Notes: generated by a model from the sequence alone, not told the origin. DNA of 64,000 nt from Hymenobacter sp. CRA2 (GCF_002007105.1 NZ_MVBC01000011.1:1-64000); one strand, 5' to 3'. Counted from the stretch's first letter, positions 37,462 through 46,286 are shown. A program made the numbers and translations.

Positions 37462-38151
37462 CTATTTTTGGCCGGCGCCGGCCGCCTGGGCCCGCCGCAC
37501 CTCCCAATCCTTACCGGCCTGCTTCATGTCGATGCCAGCCGCGGATAGGTAGTTGTTGATCTTGCCTTTGTACTTGCCGAACCAGGCGTGTTTCTGCTCC
37601 GAGGTGCCGGCGTCCATGGCCTTTTCGCGGGCTTCGGTCAGCCAAGCCACGATCTGCGTTTTCTGGGCCTCGGTCAGGTCGGGCAGCATGTCGTTGTAGG
37701 CCCGTACCGTGATGGGCAGCACCCCGTAGGTCATGCCGTCCTTCACCTGCTCGATCTGCGCCGTGGTGAGCTGCTTGCCCAGGCGCTTCAGGTACTGCGG
37801 GTGCAGCTTGTCGAGGGCCGCCGTGGTTTCGGCTTCAATCTTCTCGGTTTGGGCCTTCTTGGTGGCCTCGTCCGGGTTCTGGGCTTTCAGCGCGGCCAGC
37901 CGGGCTTTGCGCGCTTCGTGAATCTCGTTCAGGGCCCGGTACTGGTCCACTATCACGCTGCGCACCTTGGGAGCCTTGGCCGGGGCCAGGTCGGGGAGCT
38001 TGGCCACAATCTTGTCGGCGCGCTCGGTGATGGTGCGGGTATAGGCTGCGTCCTTCGACTCCGGAGCTTGCGGGGATTGGGCCAGGGCCCGTGGGGTGCC
38101 GCTGGCGGCCAGCAGGCCAGCGAGGAGCAAACTTCTGAGGAGCAAGGTCAT
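37462..38151 (-). CDS. DUF3826 exported protein
   Basis: Exported helical protein of 229 residues; signal MTLLLRSLLLAGLLAASGTP. Charged helices follow: YTRTITERADKIVAKLPDLA, HEARKARLAALKAQNPDEAT, YLKRLGKQLTTAQIEQVKDG, MTYGVLPITVRAYNDMLPDL. This matches DUF3826, a family often found in pectin loci and without an assigned activity. It is the first gene of the SusCD transcription unit (38 bases before the SusC start), which suggests a periplasmic or outer-membrane accessory role. Confidence 0.8.
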   Translation of the reverse strand: MTLLLRSLLLAGLLAASGTPRALAQSPQAPESKDAAYTRTITERADKIVAKLPDLAPAKAPKVRSVIVDQYRALNEIHEARKARLAALKAQNPDEATKKAQTEKIEAETTAALDKLHPQYLKRLGKQLTTAQIEQVKDGMTYGVLPITVRAYNDMLPDLTEAQKTQIVAWLTEAREKAMDAGTSEQKHAWFGKYKGKINNYLSAAGIDMKQAGKDWEVRRAQAAGAGQK

Positions 38152-38556
38152 AAACGGCTTGTAACTGCGATACTGGCAGCAAATTACAAGCTCAAGGAAG
38201 CGGCGGAATGCAGGTTTTGACCAACTTATTGTACTAAATTAGCATACCATTAACCTCTTCCTATACTGGCTGCTAACATCCGCAAACTCCGAGGGCAAAA
38301 CCTCTGGCTTCAGAGCCGGCAAGCAGGTAAAGCCCGGCAGTAAGAGTGGGTGGGCTGGCTTGCTGGTAGATATCGGGTAAGTACGTGGTATTAAACGTAT
38401 AAGGCCCCGCAAACAGGACCTAGTCGGAGCATCAGGCCAGCTACGGTGCGGAAGATGATAATGCTGGTAATGCTGAGCCGGTGAGGACTTACTTACTCGT
38501 AGCCAGAGGTAATATATTGGAATGCCCGGCGCTGCGCAGCAAGGCCGACGTCGTGC
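38152..38556. other. 405-base gap upstream of the DUF3826-SusCD unit
   Basis: No gene. The part at 38180-38290 is relatively AT-rich and likely carries the SusCD promoter; on the minus strand TTC-N19-TAATTTGC is the best near-match to the TTG/TAnnTTTG consensus (about 38180-38212), which is weak. No clear terminator for the upstream gene was found. Confidence 0.5.
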
Positions 38557-39456
38557 CTAAATCGCCTGAAAAATAGACTTCATGTAAGCCGTGTTGGCCC
38601 CGAAGTTCTTCTTCACGTTGCGCGGGTCGTTGGCGTCGCGCGAGCGTTCAATCACCAGCCAGCCCTGCCAGCCCATGTCGGCCAGGGTTTGCTTTACGCG
38701 GTTCATATCCAGGCGGGTGTTGTTTTGCAGCCACACGCCGTCGTCGTCGGTGCAGTGAATCTGGCAGATGCGCTTGCGGCCCAAGGTGCGCAGCTCCTGG
38801 TACAGGTCGCGGCCGTTCTTCAGCGGGTTCGAGAAGTTGAAGTAGATCTGCACGTGCTTCGAGCCGATGTCCTTGAGCAGCTGCACCTCGCCGGCCGCGT
38901 CCAGCGCCGTCTCGATGCCGACTACGACGCCGGCCTTTTCGGCCATCTTGCCCACCACCCGCAGCCGCTCCACGATGGCCGGACGCAACTCGGGGTGTTG
39001 AACCAGGTCGCCTTGGTTGCCCAGCGGCAGAAAGGCCACCTTCACGTTCATCTGCCGCATCGTGTCGATGCAGTCCTGCACCATGCGCTCATAAGTGGGG
39101 CGCGTGGCGAAAGACTGCGCGTAGAAACCCGTCATGGCCAGGGAGCAGATTTCCAGGTTCAGCTCCTTGGCTTTGTCGAGAAACTGCTGCCGGATTTCGG
39201 GCTTGCTGAGCTGGCTGTCGAAGGTGTCGCGGTTGCCGAGGCCGCCCATGTCCACTTCCACGCCGTCGGCTCCGATATCCTTGGTGAGCTGCAGCGCGCC
39301 CAGCTTCTGGCGCTTCAGAATCATCAGGTCCACCACGGCAATCTTGTAGGTGAGCTTGCGGCGGTGGGCCAGCGCCGCCAACGGGCGCGGCAGTACGAGG
39401 CCCGCGGTCAGCAGCAGGCCGGCGGAAAGAAAGTCGCGGCGGGAGAGAGGAGCCAT
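38557..39456 (-). CDS. Tat-exported xylose-isomerase-like TIM-barrel protein
   Basis: 299 residues in the sugar phosphate isomerase/epimerase (AP endonuclease 2-like) superfamily. N-terminus APLSRRDFLSAGLLLTAGLV has a twin-arginine motif, so the folded protein is probably exported. Metal-ligand-bearing strands are visible: VEVDMGG, AGVVVGIETALDAAGEV, HVQIYFNFSNPLKNG, ICQIHCTDDDGVW, GWLVIERSRD. Reaction unknown; a periplasmic isomerase/epimerase or lyase acting on a pectin sugar is inferred. Start ATG 39456 gives the Tat signal at the N-terminus. Downstream of the second acetylesterase by 37 bases. Confidence 0.8.
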   Translation of the reverse strand: MAPLSRRDFLSAGLLLTAGLVLPRPLAALAHRRKLTYKIAVVDLMILKRQKLGALQLTKDIGADGVEVDMGGLGNRDTFDSQLSKPEIRQQFLDKAKELNLEICSLAMTGFYAQSFATRPTYERMVQDCIDTMRQMNVKVAFLPLGNQGDLVQHPELRPAIVERLRVVGKMAEKAGVVVGIETALDAAGEVQLLKDIGSKHVQIYFNFSNPLKNGRDLYQELRTLGRKRICQIHCTDDDGVWLQNNTRLDMNRVKQTLADMGWQGWLVIERSRDANDPRNVKKNFGANTAYMKSIFQAI

Positions 39457-39493
39457 GGCGGAAGGAATAACTGAGTAGTCAGCAAGCGGGGCA

Positions 39494-40954
39494 TTAGCGG
39501 CCAAGCGACACGTCACCAGCAGCCGTGGGCGTGGGCTTGTCGGTGCGGAAGGGCCGGGCCGGCAGTCCTTCGCTGGAAAACAGGTTGGGCTGGGCGGCTT
39601 CGTGCCAGGCAAAGCGAACCGCCGTGGGCCGCGCCACTCCCGTCGCCGATACCACTACTTTTCGGCCCTGGATGCGGGCCTCGGCGGGCACGAACTGACC
39701 ATCGGTGCTGGCCACGGTGAAGCCTGTGAGCGGCTGCCCGTCCCGGCTGACGAGGTGGCCTCGCAGCGGCTGAAAACGAATTTCGGCGGTCTGGCCCTTG
39801 AGTTTGAGGCTACGAAACACCGGTCCGCTGGCGGCTACCTCGCGGCGGCCGTAGGTATCGGCCAGCGCCAGCCGCGCCAGCCGCCGGCCGATTTCCCACT
39901 TGTAGGGCGGGTGAATGTCGTCGAGCTTGGTCACCAGGTCGGTGGTCACAATCAGGCCAGTCCGCGGGACCTGGGCCAATACCGCCTCCTGCGCCTCCCG
40001 AAACAGCGGCAGCGTTACGGGCGTCAGCGGCGCCTTGGGCTCCTTGGATTCGGAGTACTTGAACGGGGCCAGTTGCACCAAGTAAAACGGCAGACCTGTG
40101 TCCTGCCAGGCCGCGCGCCAGCTGCTGATGAGCGTGCGCATCTTGTGGGTGTAGGAGCTGGTTTCGGCCAGAAAGCAGTTTGATTCGCCCTGGTACCAGC
40201 AAAAGCCGCGCAGCGCGAAGGGCGCCAGCGGCCGGATCATCGGCTCGTAGAATTTGCCCGGGTCGCCGCCGACGGGCTGCTGGTAGTAGCTGTCGGCCCC
40301 GAAGGCTACCGTGCTGATCCACGGCTCGATGCGGCTGCCCGGCACGGCGGAGCTGATGACGCCCACCGGCACGCCCAGCCGTTGCTGCAGCTCCTGGGCA
40401 AAAAAGTACGCCGGCGCCGAAAAGGAACGCAGCGCCGAATCCTGCGCGATGCTCCAGCCGCGGTGCAGGGAGTCGGGCCGGTCCAGCTCCTTGCGGTTGA
40501 CCAGAAAGATGCGAATCTGCGGATTGTGGGCCCGCTCCAGTTCCGTGAGTGGGTTGGGCTCGGGCTGCGGCGGCACGGTCGCCTTGCTGTTCTTGCGCAT
40601 GGTGTACTCCATGTTCGACTGCCCCGAGCACAGCCACACTTCGCCCACCAGCACGTCGCGCAGGCGGATTTCGTTGGTGCCGCGTACCGTTAGCTCAGCA
40701 CCGGCGGCGCTGGCTTTCAGCGGCGTCAAGCGCACTTGCCAGTGCCCATCGGCGCCGGCGGTAGTGCGCTGCTGCTGGCCGCCGAACTGCACCGTTACGG
40801 CCTCGCCCGGCGCGGCCGTGCCCCAGATGGGCACCGGTTTCTCGCGCTGCAGCACCATGCCATGGCCCAGCACCCGCGGCAGCACCACCCGCGCCTGAGC
40901 GGCAGGCGCTGCAAGGGCTAAAAAGGGGAGTAGGGCGAGCAGGCGCAGGTTCAT
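39494..40954 (-). CDS. Sialate O-acetylesterase-type esterase (copy 2)
   Basis: Secreted SGNH-type acetylesterase of 486 residues. Signal MNLRLLALLPFLALAAPAAQ. N-terminal beta-sandwich ARVVLPRVLGHGMVLQREKP with WGTAAPGEAVTV; catalytic serine in GEVWLCSGQSNMEYTMR; GFCWYQGESN; catalytic Asp/His region TKLDDIHPPYKWEIGRR. Same architecture as the copy at 4436 but far diverged. Two copies at opposite ends of the locus suggest different acetyl positions. A hairpin (40973-41012) separates it from the lyase gene. Confidence 0.88.
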   Translation of the reverse strand: MNLRLLALLPFLALAAPAAQARVVLPRVLGHGMVLQREKPVPIWGTAAPGEAVTVQFGGQQQRTTAGADGHWQVRLTPLKASAAGAELTVRGTNEIRLRDVLVGEVWLCSGQSNMEYTMRKNSKATVPPQPEPNPLTELERAHNPQIRIFLVNRKELDRPDSLHRGWSIAQDSALRSFSAPAYFFAQELQQRLGVPVGVISSAVPGSRIEPWISTVAFGADSYYQQPVGGDPGKFYEPMIRPLAPFALRGFCWYQGESNCFLAETSSYTHKMRTLISSWRAAWQDTGLPFYLVQLAPFKYSESKEPKAPLTPVTLPLFREAQEAVLAQVPRTGLIVTTDLVTKLDDIHPPYKWEIGRRLARLALADTYGRREVAASGPVFRSLKLKGQTAEIRFQPLRGHLVSRDGQPLTGFTVASTDGQFVPAEARIQGRKVVVSATGVARPTAVRFAWHEAAQPNLFSSEGLPARPFRTDKPTPTAAGDVSLGR

Positions 40955-40972
40955 GGAGTAAATAAAAAGGCT

Positions 40973-41012
40973 AAGGCTAGCTCCCCCTCAGCTGAGCAGG
41001 GGAGCTAGCCTT
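40973..41012. repeat. Hairpin between lyase and esterase genes
   Basis: Arms AAGGCTAGCTCCCC (40973-40986) and GGGGAGCTAGCCTT (40999-41012) pair perfectly around a short self-complementary CTCAGCTGAG loop region. Co-directional genes on both sides, so either a partial terminator or an mRNA-stability element. Confidence 0.65.
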
Positions 41013-41033
41013 GGCTTAATTAAAGCATGTGCC

Positions 41034-42674
41034 TTACATCGACGGGCGCACGTTTTTCACGGCTACCAGGCTGTTGAGGTACTCCTCGATGTTGGTGTAG
41101 CCGTCCTTGCCGCGTACCTGGCGGGCGTCGGCGGGGTCGTTGGGGTTCAGCTTGTTTTTCTTCTCGTACTGGTCGGGCATGCCGTCCTTGTCCGAGTCCT
41201 GGTAGGGCGTGCCGGCGTAGGTGGGGTAGCCGCCCACCTGGCTGATGTCGGTGATGATGCCCTGCTTGTAGGAGTCGATGGGCAGGCGGCGGTGCTTAAA
41301 CTGCGTTTCGGGCAGCTTCACACCCTCGCGGTAGGTGATTTTGCCAGTGCGCACCTGCTCCACCACGCGGGCGTCCACCGGGTCGCGCTTGGGCAGGGTG
41401 GCGCCGGCATTTTCCAGCACGTAATCGTAGGCTTTCTGGGCGGGCATGATGGTGAGCTGCGGCATGGGCAGCGGCGCATTCACGCGCATGTCGGCCATGT
41501 ACTTGCCGGCATCGGCCTGCTCTTCCACCTGCACGCCGCCGTTCCAGTTGTCCTTGGTTACTTTCTCGTTGCCGTCCACGATGTTGCCCGCCACGTAGGC
41601 GCGGCCGTACACCTGGTACTTCAGCTTGCTGCGGCCCGATTCGGGCTTGAGGATGCGGTAACCCACCGGCGAGTTTTTGGGCGTAAGGGGCCCCGGCTTG
41701 TAGTAGTTGTTGATGATGTTGTACATGGCCCGGTAGTCGCCGCCGTCGGTGGAGCGGTGCACCCAGTTGAACATCACGTTGTTGGCGAAGTTGAACACCC
41801 CGTTCCAGCCAATCGATGGGTTGCGGCCCGCGTTGTCGGCCCAGAGGTTGCGCATGAAGGTGCAGTTCTCCCCGCCCAGGGTGCTGCCGAAGGCGTGGTT
41901 CCAGGTGTCCAGGGCTTCCGAGAAGATGCTGTTCTGGATGGTGATGTTCACCGTGCCCAGCTTCTGCTCCGCAATGCCGGTGCTGTCGTTGTACATGTGG
42001 CGGTACATCGACATGTTCTCGTCCAGCCCCCACGAGGCCGACACGTGGTCAATCATGATGTTGCCGATGGGGTTGCCGCCGATGGCGTCGTCGCGGCGGC
42101 CCACGTTCGTCTCGCCGCGACGGAAGCGCATGTAGCGGATAATCACGTCGTGGGTGTTGATCCACACCGATTCGCCGGCCACGCACACGCCATCACCCGG
42201 TGCCGACTGGCCCGCAATGGTGATGTAGGGCGCGCGAATCATCAGCGGCGACTTCAGGCGGATGATGCCGGCCACGTTGAACACCACCGTGCGCGCGCCG
42301 CCCTGCTCACAAGCTTCGCGCAGCGTGCCGGGGCCGCTGTCTTCCAGGCTCGTCACCACGATAACGCGCCCACCGCGCCCGCCAAACGAATATGCTCCGC
42401 CGCCCTCCGCGCCGGGGAATGCCGGAATCGGGGCCTGTGGCAGATCGATGGGGCGGGCCGCCCACGGAATGTAGGGCTTGCCCTGCCGGGCTTCCTGCTG
42501 AATGATGGGGTAGGCCTTGGCCCAGGCAATGTCGGACTGGCGGCGGGCTTCCTTCATCAGCTCGTCGCTGGCTTTCTGGATGTCGGGCGGAATCGAGGGA
42601 TACTGCGCCAGGGCCACCGGCGCGGTCGACAAGACGAGGCCTAGGCAGGCAAGGAAAGCAGCGGACGTTTTCAT
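41034..42674 (-). CDS. Pectate lyase (PL1-like beta-helix)
   Basis: Secreted polysaccharide lyase of 546 residues. Signal MKTSAAFLACLGLVLSTAPV. After a helical segment comes the right-handed beta-helix start FPGAEGGGAYSFGGRGG, VIVVTSLEDSGPGTLREACE, then coils NVAGIIRLKSPLMIRAPYIT, IIRYMRFRRGETNVGRRDDA, IMIDHVSASWGLDENMS, TWNHAFGSTLGGENCTFMRN. The DHVSASW block is the metal/active-site strand of PL1 enzymes. The C-terminus has a calcium-binding-like DSDKDGMPDQYEKKNKLNP segment. Expected to cleave homogalacturonan or methyl-pectin by beta-elimination. First gene of the locus in transcription order. ATG 42674 chosen for the signal peptide. Confidence 0.88.
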   Translation of the reverse strand: MKTSAAFLACLGLVLSTAPVALAQYPSIPPDIQKASDELMKEARRQSDIAWAKAYPIIQQEARQGKPYIPWAARPIDLPQAPIPAFPGAEGGGAYSFGGRGGRVIVVTSLEDSGPGTLREACEQGGARTVVFNVAGIIRLKSPLMIRAPYITIAGQSAPGDGVCVAGESVWINTHDVIIRYMRFRRGETNVGRRDDAIGGNPIGNIMIDHVSASWGLDENMSMYRHMYNDSTGIAEQKLGTVNITIQNSIFSEALDTWNHAFGSTLGGENCTFMRNLWADNAGRNPSIGWNGVFNFANNVMFNWVHRSTDGGDYRAMYNIINNYYKPGPLTPKNSPVGYRILKPESGRSKLKYQVYGRAYVAGNIVDGNEKVTKDNWNGGVQVEEQADAGKYMADMRVNAPLPMPQLTIMPAQKAYDYVLENAGATLPKRDPVDARVVEQVRTGKITYREGVKLPETQFKHRRLPIDSYKQGIITDISQVGGYPTYAGTPYQDSDKDGMPDQYEKKNKLNPNDPADARQVRGKDGYTNIEEYLNSLVAVKNVRPSM

Positions 42675-42891
42675 GGGCGGGAAGGCTAATTTAACGGTGG
42701 CTAAGGTCGGGGCTGTAGCGAGCGGCACCGTGTACCATTTTTTCGAGCCTGTGTATAATCTTAGCATGGCCGCGCCTACCCGGGGTAAAAACGGCAAGCC
42801 AAGATGCTAGAATAGAGTAGGATTTATGGGTAAGCACCGATGGGTAGAATTGGGCAACTGCAGAAGACAAGCAAGGTTGATGGGCTATAAC

Positions 42892-42997
42892 TGTCATCCT
42901 GAGCCGCAGGCGAAGGACCTCTTCCTGTTTGAACAACTGCCACAACATCGACTCGTTCTGACGTGGTAAGGTCCTTCGCCTGCGGCTCAGGATGACA
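42892..42997. repeat. Perfect 29-base inverted-repeat element
   Basis: Arms 42892-42920 (TGTCATCCTGAGCCGCAGG...) and 42969-42997 are exact reverse complements over 29 bases with a 48-base spacer. It sits between the divergently oriented lyase and mtgA genes and marks the border of the pectin locus. MITE/REP-like. Confidence 0.8.
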
Positions 42998-43038
42998 AAC
43001 GAAACACCCCCGCGTTACTTGTTAAGCTACCACAGTGC

Positions 43039-43068
43039 TTGGGCGCCGGGCCCGGGCTGTTAATTTCG
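43039..43068 (+). promoter_or_regulatory. Promoter of mtgA
   Basis: TTG at 43039-43041, 19-base spacer, then TAATTTCG at 43061-43068, one mismatch to TAnnTTTG. Spacing is right for the Bacteroidota primary sigma factor; start codon 52 bases downstream. Confidence 0.55.
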
Positions 43069-43119
43069 CCGCCGGACGGCCGCCGCTCGGCCGCTTCGCT
43101 ACATCATCTTCTTCCGCTC

Positions 43120-43866
43120 ATGGCAGAGTTTGCGGACCAGCTGCGGCTGGCGCGGCGCGTGGCGCTGCAAGTATTGGCCTCCTTGTTCCTCGTCACGGTG
43201 GCCTGGGTGCTGGTGTACCGCTGGGTGTCGCCGCCGGCCACCTGGCTGATGCTGGAGCGCCGTAGCCACCGCCCCGAGGCCAACTACGGCGGCCTGCTGC
43301 CCGAAAATGCCTCGCGCCGCATTCACTACGACTTCGTGACGCTCGACGAGGTGTCGCCGCAGCTGCCGCTGGCCCTGGTGGCCGCCGAAGACCAGCGCTT
43401 CCTCATGCACCACGGTTTCGATACCGATGCCATCATCAAAGCCGCCAAGCACAACTTCGGCGAGAAAAACGGCGGCATCCGCGGGGGCAGCACCATCTCG
43501 CAACAGGTGGCCAAAAACGTGTTTTTATGGCAGGGCCGCAGCTACATCCGCAAAGCGGCCGAAGCCTACTTCACCGTGCTCATCGAGCTGCTCTGGAGCA
43601 AAGAGCGCATTCTGGAAGTGTACCTGAACGTGGCCGAAATGGGCGACTGCGTGTTCGGGGCCGAAGCCGCCGCGCAGAAGCACTTTGGTAAGTCGGCCAA
43701 GCAGCTTACGCCCAGCCAGGCCGCGCTGCTGGCCGCCGTGCTGCCCAACCCGCTGAAGTTTCAGGCGGGCCGCCCAGGGCCCCAGGCCCGCACCAAGCAG
43801 CAGCGCGTGCTGCGCAATATGCGCCGCCTGGGCGGTACCAAGTTCATCCAAACCATTCTGAATTAA
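43120..43866 (+). CDS. mtgA: Monofunctional peptidoglycan glycosyltransferase
   Basis: Inner-membrane GT51 enzyme of 248 residues that polymerises lipid II into glycan strands in the periplasm. One N-terminal membrane segment (VALQVLASLFLVTVAWVLVY); catalytic motif 1 ALVAAEDQRFLMHHGFD with the essential Glu; motif 2 GGSTISQQVAKNVFLW; RKAAEAYFTVLIELLWSKER; YLNVAEMG; AALLAAVLPNP. No transpeptidase domain, and the length is right for MtgA. Start ATG 43120, where the protein character begins. The DUF4440 gene follows after 5 bases, so it shares the transcript. Confidence 0.93.
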   Translation: MAEFADQLRLARRVALQVLASLFLVTVAWVLVYRWVSPPATWLMLERRSHRPEANYGGLLPENASRRIHYDFVTLDEVSPQLPLALVAAEDQRFLMHHGFDTDAIIKAAKHNFGEKNGGIRGGSTISQQVAKNVFLWQGRSYIRKAAEAYFTVLIELLWSKERILEVYLNVAEMGDCVFGAEAAAQKHFGKSAKQLTPSQAALLAAVLPNPLKFQAGRPGPQARTKQQRVLRNMRRLGGTKFIQTILN

Positions 43867-43871
43867 CCGCT

Positions 43872-44336
43872 ATGCAGCCCTGGAAATCGGTTTTACTCAG
43901 CCTTTCGCTGGGCGTATTACTGGCCTGTACCAGTACCCGCGTAGCCGTGCCCACCGCCGCGCAGTTCGCTTCCGAGGAAGCCAAGATCCGGGCTGTGCTC
44001 AGCACCCAAGCCGCCGCCTGGAGCCGCGGCGACCTGCCGGGCTACATGGATGGCTACTGGCACTCGGATTCGCTGCTGTTCATCGGCAAAAACGGCCCGC
44101 AGCGCGGCTGGCAGCGCACCCTGGACAACTACCAGCGCAGCTACTCCACTGCCACCGTCATGGGCCAATTGGACTTCTCGCAGCTACAGATTACCCCGCT
44201 CAGTCCCGCCGCCGCGCACGTGGTAGGCCACTGGCACCTGGCCCGGCCCCAAATCGGCGACCTGCAGGGCTGGTTCACGTTGCTGTTCCGCAAAATCGAC
44301 GGGAAATGGGTTATCGTGGCAGATCATTCCAGCTAA
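43872..44336 (+). CDS. DUF4440/SnoaL-like lipoprotein
   Basis: 154-residue exported protein with lipobox GVLLACTS after MQPWKSVLLSLSL, then an NTF2-like fold: EEAKIRAVLSTQAAAWSRGD, GYMDGYWHSDSLLFIGKNG, QRTLDNYQRSY, HVVGHWHLARP, WFTLLFRKIDGKWVIVADHSS. The ending matches DUF4440. Function of such lipoproteins is unknown. Co-transcribed with mtgA and closed by a strong terminator. Confidence 0.82.
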   Translation: MQPWKSVLLSLSLGVLLACTSTRVAVPTAAQFASEEAKIRAVLSTQAAAWSRGDLPGYMDGYWHSDSLLFIGKNGPQRGWQRTLDNYQRSYSTATVMGQLDFSQLQITPLSPAAAHVVGHWHLARPQIGDLQGWFTLLFRKIDGKWVIVADHSS

Positions 44337-44363
44337 GAGCGGTAGTAGCTGGCTGGTAAAAAT

Positions 44364-44400
44364 AAAACAGGCCTTGTTCGCGGTGAACAAGGCCTGTTTT
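44364..44400. terminator. Bidirectional terminator
   Basis: Perfect 16-base stem AAAACAGGCCTTGTTC / GAACAAGGCCTGTTTT with a GCGGT loop, A-run on one side and T-run on the other. Serves the convergent DUF4440 and DUF2183 genes. Confidence 0.9.
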
Positions 44401-44434
44401 GATGAAGTCAGGACAGGTACGTCCTGACAACAAC

Positions 44435-45601
44435 TCACTTCGTGCCTGCTTGCTCGGCTGCTTCACCAGGGTCTTCGGGTGTGGCTTCGTCCTTTTGTTT
44501 CTCGGCCTGCACAGCAGGTACAGCTTCCGTAAAGACCAGCCCCGAGGCAACGGCGTGCTCGGCTGCCTGCACGGTGTCTTTCACCAGCAGCATTTCCACC
44601 TTGTCGCCGCGCAGCTCCTCGGCCACGCGCTGCACCATGGCGGTGCGCTCGGGCAGGTTCACGTCGCGGATGTAGATGGCCAGCACGCGGCCGGGGTGGC
44701 GGCGCACCACTTCGCGGTAGATGTTGGCGTCTTCCTGGCCCGAGTCGCCGATGAGCACAAAGGGCAACTGCGGGTACGTGAGCAGCAGGTTGTCGATTTC
44801 CTTGAGCTTGTGGCCGTGGTGGGCCGAGGCGTCACCCGAGGCCTTTTTCTTCAGAGCCATGTCGCGCAGCAGCAGGGGGCCGGGCGGAATCTGATTGAGC
44901 GCCAGGAAGTCTTCGAGCAGGTCGTACAGGTTCCAGGGCGACGAGGAGACATAGAAGAAGGGGTTGTTGCGCTTGCCGTTGCGGCCCAGTTGCAGCTGCC
45001 GGTAGAATTCGGCCACGCCCTTGAAGGGCAGGCGCGAGCGGGCGTTGCGCAGCAGCACCGTGCGGGCCATGCGCAGCAAATCGGTGGCCGACGTCTGGAT
45101 TACCGTGTCGTCGAGGTCCGAAATGATGCCGTATTCCGCATCGGTGGGGGGCACCAGCACGGGTGCCGCGGCGCTGCGTTGCGTGGGCAGCGGCGCGGGC
45201 GCGTGCACCAGCTCCACTTCCACCGGGTGCCAAAGGAAATCTACCGCCGGGTTCAGCTCCCGGGGCTCGATGTTGAGCACGAAGTAGCCTTCCTCGTCGG
45301 TTACCACGGGGTGCTCGGTGCCGTCGCCGGGGCGAATGATGAGCTGGGCGCCGGGCATCTCCTGCGAATCAAAGCGGCGGTACATGTTCAGCAGGTTGTG
45401 CCAGCGCGAATCGGACGGATCTGGTTCGCCGATGCCTTTGTCGGTGAGCACGCGGCCTTTCACGTAGAGGCGCGTGGGCGTGCCGTAGCTGCGGTAAGGC
45501 AGAATCTGTACCGGGTGCAGGAGGCCCAGGCGGGTGCGGGCGCGGCGCAGCAAATCGTCGGCGCTTTCGGCCAGGTCGCTGAGGCGGTCGAGTAGGGACA
45601 T
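44435..45601 (-). CDS. DUF2183 (App1-like) phosphatase
   Basis: Cytoplasmic protein of 388 residues in the HAD-like App1/DUF2183 family, whose yeast member is a phosphatidate phosphatase. N-terminal beta domain (PTRLYVKGRVLTDKGIGEP, EEGYFVLNI), then the HAD motif YGIISDLDDTVIQTSAT carrying the nucleophile Asp, FFYVSSSPWNLYDLLEDFL, and motif IV LPFVLIGDSGQEDANIY. C-terminus is Glu/Ala-rich and disordered. No signal peptide. Bacterial substrate unproven; lipid phosphate is the family-based guess. Standalone gene. Confidence 0.87.
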   Translation of the reverse strand: MSLLDRLSDLAESADDLLRRARTRLGLLHPVQILPYRSYGTPTRLYVKGRVLTDKGIGEPDPSDSRWHNLLNMYRRFDSQEMPGAQLIIRPGDGTEHPVVTDEEGYFVLNIEPRELNPAVDFLWHPVEVELVHAPAPLPTQRSAAAPVLVPPTDAEYGIISDLDDTVIQTSATDLLRMARTVLLRNARSRLPFKGVAEFYRQLQLGRNGKRNNPFFYVSSSPWNLYDLLEDFLALNQIPPGPLLLRDMALKKKASGDASAHHGHKLKEIDNLLLTYPQLPFVLIGDSGQEDANIYREVVRRHPGRVLAIYIRDVNLPERTAMVQRVAEELRGDKVEMLLVKDTVQAAEHAVASGLVFTEAVPAVQAEKQKDEATPEDPGEAAEQAGTK

Positions 45602-45703
45602 GAGCTTGGAATAAGAAGGACGCGAAACTACTGAACGGTTCGGGCTGCCGTCCCGTTGCGGTAGCTTTAAATGCGCCTCCGTACCCCGTATCCCTTGGTT
45701 GCC

Positions 45704-46234
45704 ATGATAAAGTCTTCGCTTGCGGCCCTGCTATTGCTGCTGTCAGGGGCTTCCGTGCCCGCTTTTCGGAGCCCGCAGCCCGCACCGGAAGGTGTGACGG
45801 TGTCGCTGGCTGCGGAAGCCACAGCTGCCTACAACATCGTTTGGCTGCGGGCCACTATCGTCAACAACACGGGCAAGTCCGTGAAGCTGCTGAACCCGAT
45901 GGATACCGTCGAAACGGCCTGCCCGCGCGCTGCCAGCTTCGTGCTGCAGGTGCTAACGCCCAGTCAGGACACGGCCGTTTTCTGCCGCCGCTGCAACGAG
46001 GACTTGGCCCCCAACCGCACCCAAAAATTGCGCCCCGGTCAGCAGTGGACCACCCATCTGCAGGTGGATCTGAACCGGGTGTTGCCCCGCGCCGTGGCGG
46101 ATACGATGCGCAACTGCCGGCAATACAACAACCGCACGTTGGGCGCCTACCGCTTTTACCTCTCGCACAACTTTGGCGTGACCAATGGCCCGCCCCGCGC
46201 TAGCAACATGGTAACGGTATACCGCAAAAAATAA
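45704..46234 (+). CDS. Hypothetical exported protein
   Basis: 176 residues, not recognised. Signal MIKSSLAALLLLLSGASVPA, then an all-beta sequence with Ig-like features (LRATIVNNTGKSVKLLNPMD, LRPGQQWTTHLQVDL, GAYRFYLSHNFG) and four cysteines (ACPR, FCRRC, NCRQY) that could form disulfides in the periplasm. The DNA 40 bases upstream has TTC-N20-TAGCTTTA, a weak promoter match. An alternative ATG at 45671 adds 11 residues. Confidence 0.65.
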   Translation: MIKSSLAALLLLLSGASVPAFRSPQPAPEGVTVSLAAEATAAYNIVWLRATIVNNTGKSVKLLNPMDTVETACPRAASFVLQVLTPSQDTAVFCRRCNEDLAPNRTQKLRPGQQWTTHLQVDLNRVLPRAVADTMRNCRQYNNRTLGAYRFYLSHNFGVTNGPPRASNMVTVYRKK

Positions 46235-46286
46235 GGCCAGCCGGTGGAGCGACTGACCTTATCGGCACTAGAAAAAATCGGGGGCG

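Noticed and set aside
34196-37507. SusC start at ATG 37507
   Set aside because: The added 28 residues overlap the DUF3826 coding end and have no signal character; MKKLLPTLP at 37423 fits.
42892-42997. CRISPR repeat or tRNA-like structure
   Set aside because: Only two inverted arms, no array of direct repeats and no spacers; no CRISPR or tRNA was found in the window.
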